The notes under the pieces are model-generated. The model did no database searches and was not told the DNA's origin. It saw nothing but the letters and a program-made list of their open reading frames with translations. Both the position numbers and the translations under genes were made by a program. DNA of 64,000 nucleotides. Source: Metallyticus violacea (lineage: Eukaryota; Arthropoda; Insecta; Mantodea; Metallyticidae). Shown here one piece after another: positions 59,151 to 64,000 of this stretch. The stretch is taken from assembly GCA_030762175.1 (NCBI GenBank), contig CM060831.1, positions 145,405,501 through 145,469,500 on the forward strand, written 5' to 3'. The stretch's first letter is position 1; every line of letters starts with the position of its first letter.

Positions 59151-59656
59151 TCTCTAAAGTGTAATAAAGTCTGACAAACTGTTTTACTGAAATGTTCGTA
59201 TATAAACTGATATAGTATAATATTTAGGGAAAATAAACCAACCAACCCAAATTTCTAACACATACAAAATTTAAGTCTGCTGGCATGATCATCTACTTAT
59301 TGCTTCTGTATTGAGATTTGTGTTGTTTTAATTTAATTTTTCTAGCTATTCTTGCTAAGTTCTTGATTATTTATTTCTTTTATAGCAAATGCCTGAGAGA
59401 CTTCTATGGAGTGGGTTCTAATCTCGCGCCTCTCCCATCTAAGTTTCCTCTGTGAGAACATGACGTACTTTAATTAAATTAAAACTTTACAGAACAATGA
59501 CATTCTTGACTGTATTATACTACAATGACATAAGGTTTTAAGCACGAAAGCACAGTAAAAGCAGTAGATATTAATATTTTAATATCATGATAAGAATAAG
59601 TACAAAAGATAGAATGATGAGATCAAAGAACGATTTTAAATAGAAAATACGGAATG
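59151..59656. other. Unassigned AT-rich DNA
   Basis: No gene or repeat recognised. Confidence 0.4.
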
Positions 59657-59845
59657 AACAATCCTTCACGCAACCGCTTAGAGGGTGTGGCCGGCGGGTG
59701 AGGCTGGCTGCTGTGTCAGCGATGTGCTACTTGCGTAAGATTTCAACTCACACTGAAGCCTCGTGCAGCGGAGGAGAAATATACTACCCCCCTCCGCCGA
59801 CATAGCGCTTGCTGGTCGATACCGTGGTTGCGTCAAGCATTGCTC
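59657..59845 (-). repeat. GC-rich dispersed repeat, copy 2 (inverted)
   Basis: The reverse complement runs 'gatgagcaatgcttgacgca', 'cgctatgtcggcggagg', 'ctcctccgctgcacgaggct', 'tcagtgtgag', 'cagcagccagcctcaccc', 'gcgtgaaggattg', in the same order as 41238-41395 with two insertions of 15-30 bases. Confidence 0.88.
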
Positions 59846-60899
59846 ATCCTTTATTATAAATAATACAATGCGAATAAAAAATAGGTATTTAGATCACGTA
59901 CACAAAATGAATAAGAATAGAATATCTAAAACAGAAATACTTTAGAAAAAAAAACAAAAAAAAAACATAGTCACCTAAAAATAATTGTAGGGCCAATAAT
60001 TGTAAGGAAGCATAAGTTTAATTCTATATTTATAAGAATAATGAAAATTTTGATATAACTCATCCTCTAATTTCATCCCATTTATTCTTAAAAATAAAAA
60101 ATTCTGTTTCAAGCGTTCGAATAGAAATTGATCCCCTAAAGGAGTGAAGAGTCCTTCACTTCCGATAAAACATGATGCCTTAAGGTTTTTTCGGTACACG
60201 GAACAGAATTAATGTTTTGTATTCTTCTTCTCACTTGACACTACAATCCGGGGTAGGCCTTAGCCAGCGAACCACAACTGTGGGGCAAACACAGCTTCGT
60301 GCCAATTGTAATAGAAAGAACACAAACTAACACTTTCTTAAGTTTTATTTAATATATGAAGGATTTATGTAATATTATTTTTGTAGATGGATTTAATTGT
60401 AATCTTTTTGAAGATAGCGGTGATATTTGGGAATATAAATAATTTGTTAATGTAATTGGATGGTTTGGATTGTTGTTTATAAGGAGGTGATCGAATTTTA
60501 TAAATGGATTGGTATCTCAGGGATGATTGGTTGAACCTCCATTCATTACCGCAGTCTTGTAATGTTAATCCTCGGCTACAAACTCAGTTTATTAGCTGAA
60601 CGTTCGGTAATGCCAACAAGAGAACACCTGTTTCCTTGGAATCGCGATTAGTTTCATTATCCGACCGCTTTCAAGGTTACTTTTAGACCTGAATCTCATA
60701 AAAGGAAACCGTCTCAGTATAGAAGGCTACAATGCTTGCTATTTCTCTTTCATTTGTATTTTGCCTTCTTTCTTATTCCTGTAACAACATGTGTAAACCA
60801 TATATCATGATCATTTTGGTGAGCATATTATGTATAAATATTATTTCCAAGCGGGTCTGGGATCGATGCTAGACAACAATTGTCTCAAGATTGTTAAAA
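59846..60899. other. Unassigned AT-rich DNA
   Basis: No gene recognised; short A runs at 59945-59970. Confidence 0.4.
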
Positions 60900-61215
60900 T
60901 GATACAAGCTCTATAGACCTCAGCATTCTATGCCTCCGTCTTATGACTTCATTGATAGAGGGCAGTATTGCATGGGAGGGGGGGGGGGAGTAGGTGATCA
61001 ATATGCCAGCATTCCGCCGGGTGCCTATCTCGCGGCTCTCTTGATCGAAGAACGCCACCTCTCTCTCCATCAGCAGCTTCCCGATTATCCTCACGAGGTT
61101 GGGTTTCATACCTCCCTAACTTTGAAAAATTCCTAAGTAGGTACCGGGAGTCGAACTCGGGCCTCCCGACCAGTATTTAGCAACGCTAACCACTAGATCA
61201 AGGTGGTGGTGTATT
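60900..61215 (-). mobile_element. tRNA-like SINE, family C, copy 2
   Basis: Better preserved copy. On the minus strand the head at the right is 'ccaccttgatctagtggtta' (A box) and 'cccgagttcgactcccgg' (B box), followed by 'aggaatttttcaaagttagg', the sister of family C copy 1, then 'ctatcaatgaagtcataaga' near the far end. A G run at 60979-60989 varies between copies. Confidence 0.8.
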
Positions 61216-61499
61216 GCTTTGTATTTAAATTTTGGGAAATAAACTCTCTCCCCTAATTTCATTTTCTTCTCATGAAAAATAAAATTATATTTCGATGTTC
61301 AGTTAAATTAAAACTACGGGGAAATCTTGATAGTATGACATTTTCTCTGCTATCCCCATTTTCATTTGTTGAGGGAGTGAGAAGATTGCGAAAATGAATG
61401 GAAATTCAATTCTTTTTGACACTTAGTGATGCTTTAGAGATTTTTAATATTCATTAATTTCTTTATTTTTGTTACTAGAAGCAATAAAGGGTTGGTTGA

Positions 61500-61783
61500 C
61501 TTATTTATGGACGCTCTTTAACATCGAAGGTCATCAGCGTCCCATTCAACTCAGGGCGTGAAACGGCCGACAAATTTTGCTCAGAGGCCTCTCTTTCAGG
61601 CCTGAGGTTCTTTTTCGTGCTGTAAATGTACGACACGGGACCCAAGGCTTTACTTCCCTTCCGAAGGAAGCCATGCTTAGGATTTTTACGCCCGAAAAAA
61701 TCCATCGGTCCTGGCCGGGTTCGAACCCGCGATCTTGGGTTTAGGTGGTAAGTATCGTAACCACTACACCACCAGGACCGACA
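61500..61783 (-). mobile_element. SINE family B, copy 7
   Basis: Minus-strand full copy with excellent head and body. 'gcaataaaggg' (61481-61491) and 'gcattaaaggg' (61784-61794) flank it, a target-site duplication with one mismatch. Confidence 0.92.
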
Positions 61784-62487
61784 GCATTAAAGGGGTACAA
61801 TCGAATGCGCTGAAGATATTGTGAACTTTTTTTATTTATTTTTTTTTATTTTTACAATTACGAAACACCTTATTTAATTGTTGCACTATCTATAACAATT
61901 TATCTGAAAAACAGAATAATGCTAATGTATGTTATTAGGTGAAATATCTGTCATGCAATGGCGATACTTGAAGTATATATAATGTGTAAATTAAAAAAAA
62001 AAAAAAAAAAAAAAGATATTCTACTTGAGTTTTGAGTTTTAATAGCTGCCATCCCTTACAAAGCCATTGAGCTTCTTTTGTTCAAATTTCCGCTACAGTT
62101 TCAAAGCTATTGAAAAAAACCAGATGACCCATTTTCTTTGTATGAATCTACTGGTTTCAAAAGGAACAATCTCTGAGTAGCAAATGTAGGAGACAGAGCA
62201 AGGATGAATAACTCTCTCAGAAGTTGGAAGTTGTAAAGTTTCGTGTACTCCTGTGTCATGTACGGAAATATTATGTGTAGAAAATGATAGATTTGTAAGG
62301 GTCCTTACGGCTCACTCTACTAAAATAAAAACATGAGATAATATGTATATATGTCGCAAACTTAATTATCATACTGCAGATATCGTATATGTACAATACG
62401 GCATTATGTTAGCATAGGGCTTGTATATCGACAAAAGAAAAAGCATTTGAAAACCAAGAGGGTCATAAAACTCTAATCAGAGAAAGT
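61784..62487. other. Unassigned AT-rich DNA
   Basis: No gene. T-rich (61830-61855) and A-rich (61993-62014) runs. Confidence 0.4.
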
Positions 62488-63679
62488 AACCCTTATCTGT
62501 TAAGCAAAAAATTGCAGCAGTACTTCCGCTTCGCTTTGTCCAATTGTTCCGATATAGTTGCATAAAGGAGGCTGTATGTAGAAAATTGTGCTATTTCAAA
62601 ATGAAGTATCGAGTTGTTATTAAGTTCTTCACAAAAGAAGGACTAACTCCAAATGAAATTAAACAGCGATTGGACGGTGTATATGGGGAAGCATCCCCCT
62701 TATATACTACCGCAAAAGAATGGGCCAAACTTTTTCGAATGAGCCCAGAAAGCATTGCAGACGAAGAGCGTGCAGGTCGGCCCTAGGAGGTGCTCACTCC
62801 TGAAAACATCGCTCTTGTGGAAGGAGAAATTATGGAAGACCGGCGGCTCAAAGTTACAGAAATAGCAGCAAAGGTTGGACCTTTCTAAAACAACAGTTAT
62901 TCGAATTATTCATGAACATTTAAACATGAATAAGGTTAGTGCCTAGACTTCTTTCCTCAGTCCAAAAGCAGCAACGAGTCATCTGTTGTCAGGCAATTTT
63001 GGAGCTCTGCCGTGGCAACGAGAAAGAAGTTCTGCAAATCATTGTTACAGGAGATGAAACTATGATCCTCTACTATGATTCCTTGTCCAAAGAGAATCAA
63101 TGGAGTGGCATAAACCTGGCGAAGCATCGCCTCTAAAGCCCAAGGTCACTCAGTCAACCAAGAAGATTACGGCCCAAACTTTTGGGACTGTGAAGGAATA
63201 CTCTTCATTGACTTCAAGGAGAGGAACATCACAGTAATTGGGGCCTACTGCACAGACTACTTGCTCCCATCAAAGAGAAAAGGCGAGGAAAGCTGAGTGG
63301 TGGTGTGCGCCTTCTTCACGACAACGCACCCGTGAACACAGTTCTAGTTGTAAAGGAAGCTGTGAAGAAATGTAGCTTCAAGGGAGATCGACCACCCACC
63401 CTACAGCCCAGATCTATCTCCCAGTTACTATTCCCTCTTTTCAAAACTAAAAGGACCTTCGAGGAAGAACATTTATGTGTGACGAAGAAGTGATGGATGC
63501 TGTTTATGCCCATTTTGCAGACAAGACCTCTATTTTGGGCGGGGGAGGTTGAAATGTTAATTTAAAGATATGAGAAGTGTATTGCAATAAAGGGTAACTA
63601 TATTGAAAGGTGAAATATAGTTTTTGTCTTTATCATATCTAGAAAATGGTTAGGTCGGAAACTTATGGACCTACCCTCA
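62488..63679 (+). mobile_element. D34D mariner, copy 5 (5'-truncated)
   Basis: The left terminal repeat is missing; similarity starts near 62488 ('cccttatctgttaag'). The right end 'ggacctaccctca' stops at 63679, before TA. The transposase starts MKYRVVIKFFTKEGLTPNEI at 62601 and is clean for about 61 codons (to GRP, then TAG). The HTH2 region follows, then the same 11-base loss after NKVS as in copy 1, RLLSSVQKQQRVICC, TGDETMILYYDS (first D), LLHDNAPVN (second D) and a shifted YSPDL-P region. Loss of about 15 codons around the VNGEYYA region. Cannot be active; it also lacks one end. Confidence 0.93.
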
Positions 63680-63681
63680 TA

Positions 63682-63745
63682 CATGACGACGACGATGATA
63701 ATGATGATAAAAAGAAGAAGGAGGAGGAGGAGGAGGAGGAAGATC
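63682..63745. repeat. Trinucleotide-rich tract (GAC/GAT/GAA/GGA)
   Basis: Imperfect triplets from 'gacgacgac' to a pure GGA run, starting directly after the TA next to mariner copy 5. Confidence 0.9.
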
Positions 63746-64000
63746 ATCTGATTAGCTATTACAAGAAGTATTAGTACTTATGGTAAGCTTTTTTTATGTT
63801 TTAAAGATTTTCCAGTAGCGAAAAGGCATGTAATTGAAATTTCTAAAACAGTTTAGCTAGAATTGCCCTCATGAATTCTATGCAGCGTTAGATTGGTTGT
63901 AACCTGAGCAACTAGAAAATAATGAGTGGGCTTTAATCCAGTGTGTGCCAACATAATTGCCAACCACCTACGGTCATTTAAACTTCGTCGTCAACAGTAA
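63746..64000. other. Unassigned DNA
   Basis: No feature recognised to the end of the window. Confidence 0.4.

Noticed and set aside
1..64000. CRISPR array, bacterial operons, phage or viral genes
   Set aside because: No regularly spaced repeats, no ribosome-binding sites or compact gene clusters, and no viral structural motif were seen; the content is eukaryotic repeat DNA.

Overview
The window is AT-rich, low-gene-density eukaryotic DNA. The density of Tc1/mariner, hAT and non-LTR relics, tRNA-derived SINEs, (AAT)n and (TA)n microsatellites and long unassigned stretches suggests a large arthropod genome, most likely an insect. A cockroach or other polyneopteran is my guess, from the look of the repeats only. 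I found no convincing host protein-coding gene, no rRNA, no CRISPR array and no bacterial-style operon. Almost everything that can be supported is mobile-element sequence, and nearly all transposase reading frames are broken.

Layout. 1-12000: two copies of one D34D mariner family (715-1259, 3555-4571), a second mariner-like transposase relic on the minus strand (6215-7154) and three copies of a tRNA-Ser-like SINE (family A). 12001-15290: a three-level nest. A Tc1-like transposase gene is split by a second mariner-like element (12413-14913), which is itself split by a D34D mariner (12838-14114); every junction is at a TA or a one-base derivative. 15300-22290: sparse DNA with a Tc1-like element having about 70-bp inverted repeats (18032-19439). 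22290-26730: a non-LTR reverse-transcriptase 3' end, a hAT segment, and a separate hAT relic with an intact C-terminal dimerisation motif that received two tRNA-derived SINEs (family B), each with a clear target-site duplication. 27340-34510: SINEs, a mariner tail, internally deleted transposases and mariner copy 4 (31385-32658). 34865-41395: an inverted repeat cluster, two different mariner pseudogenes in tandem on the minus strand, a 0.5-kb foldback element with tRNA-like arms, and a GC-rich repeat whose inverted partner lies at 59657-59845. 43840-64000: more SINEs of at least five tRNA-derived families (A-E), a further internally deleted transposase (46455-47170), a tRNA-Ile-like pseudogene, and mariner copy 5 (62488-63679).

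The elements do not form a pathway. What they record is layered transposition: DNA transposons landing in older DNA transposons at TA sites, SINEs landing in hAT remains, and repeated loss of the DDE core while element ends persist. The best candidates for something undescribed are the three-layer nest, the tRNA-armed foldback, the paired GC-rich inverted repeats, and SINE families C, D and E. Family assignments rest on motif recognition by eye; no database search was run.
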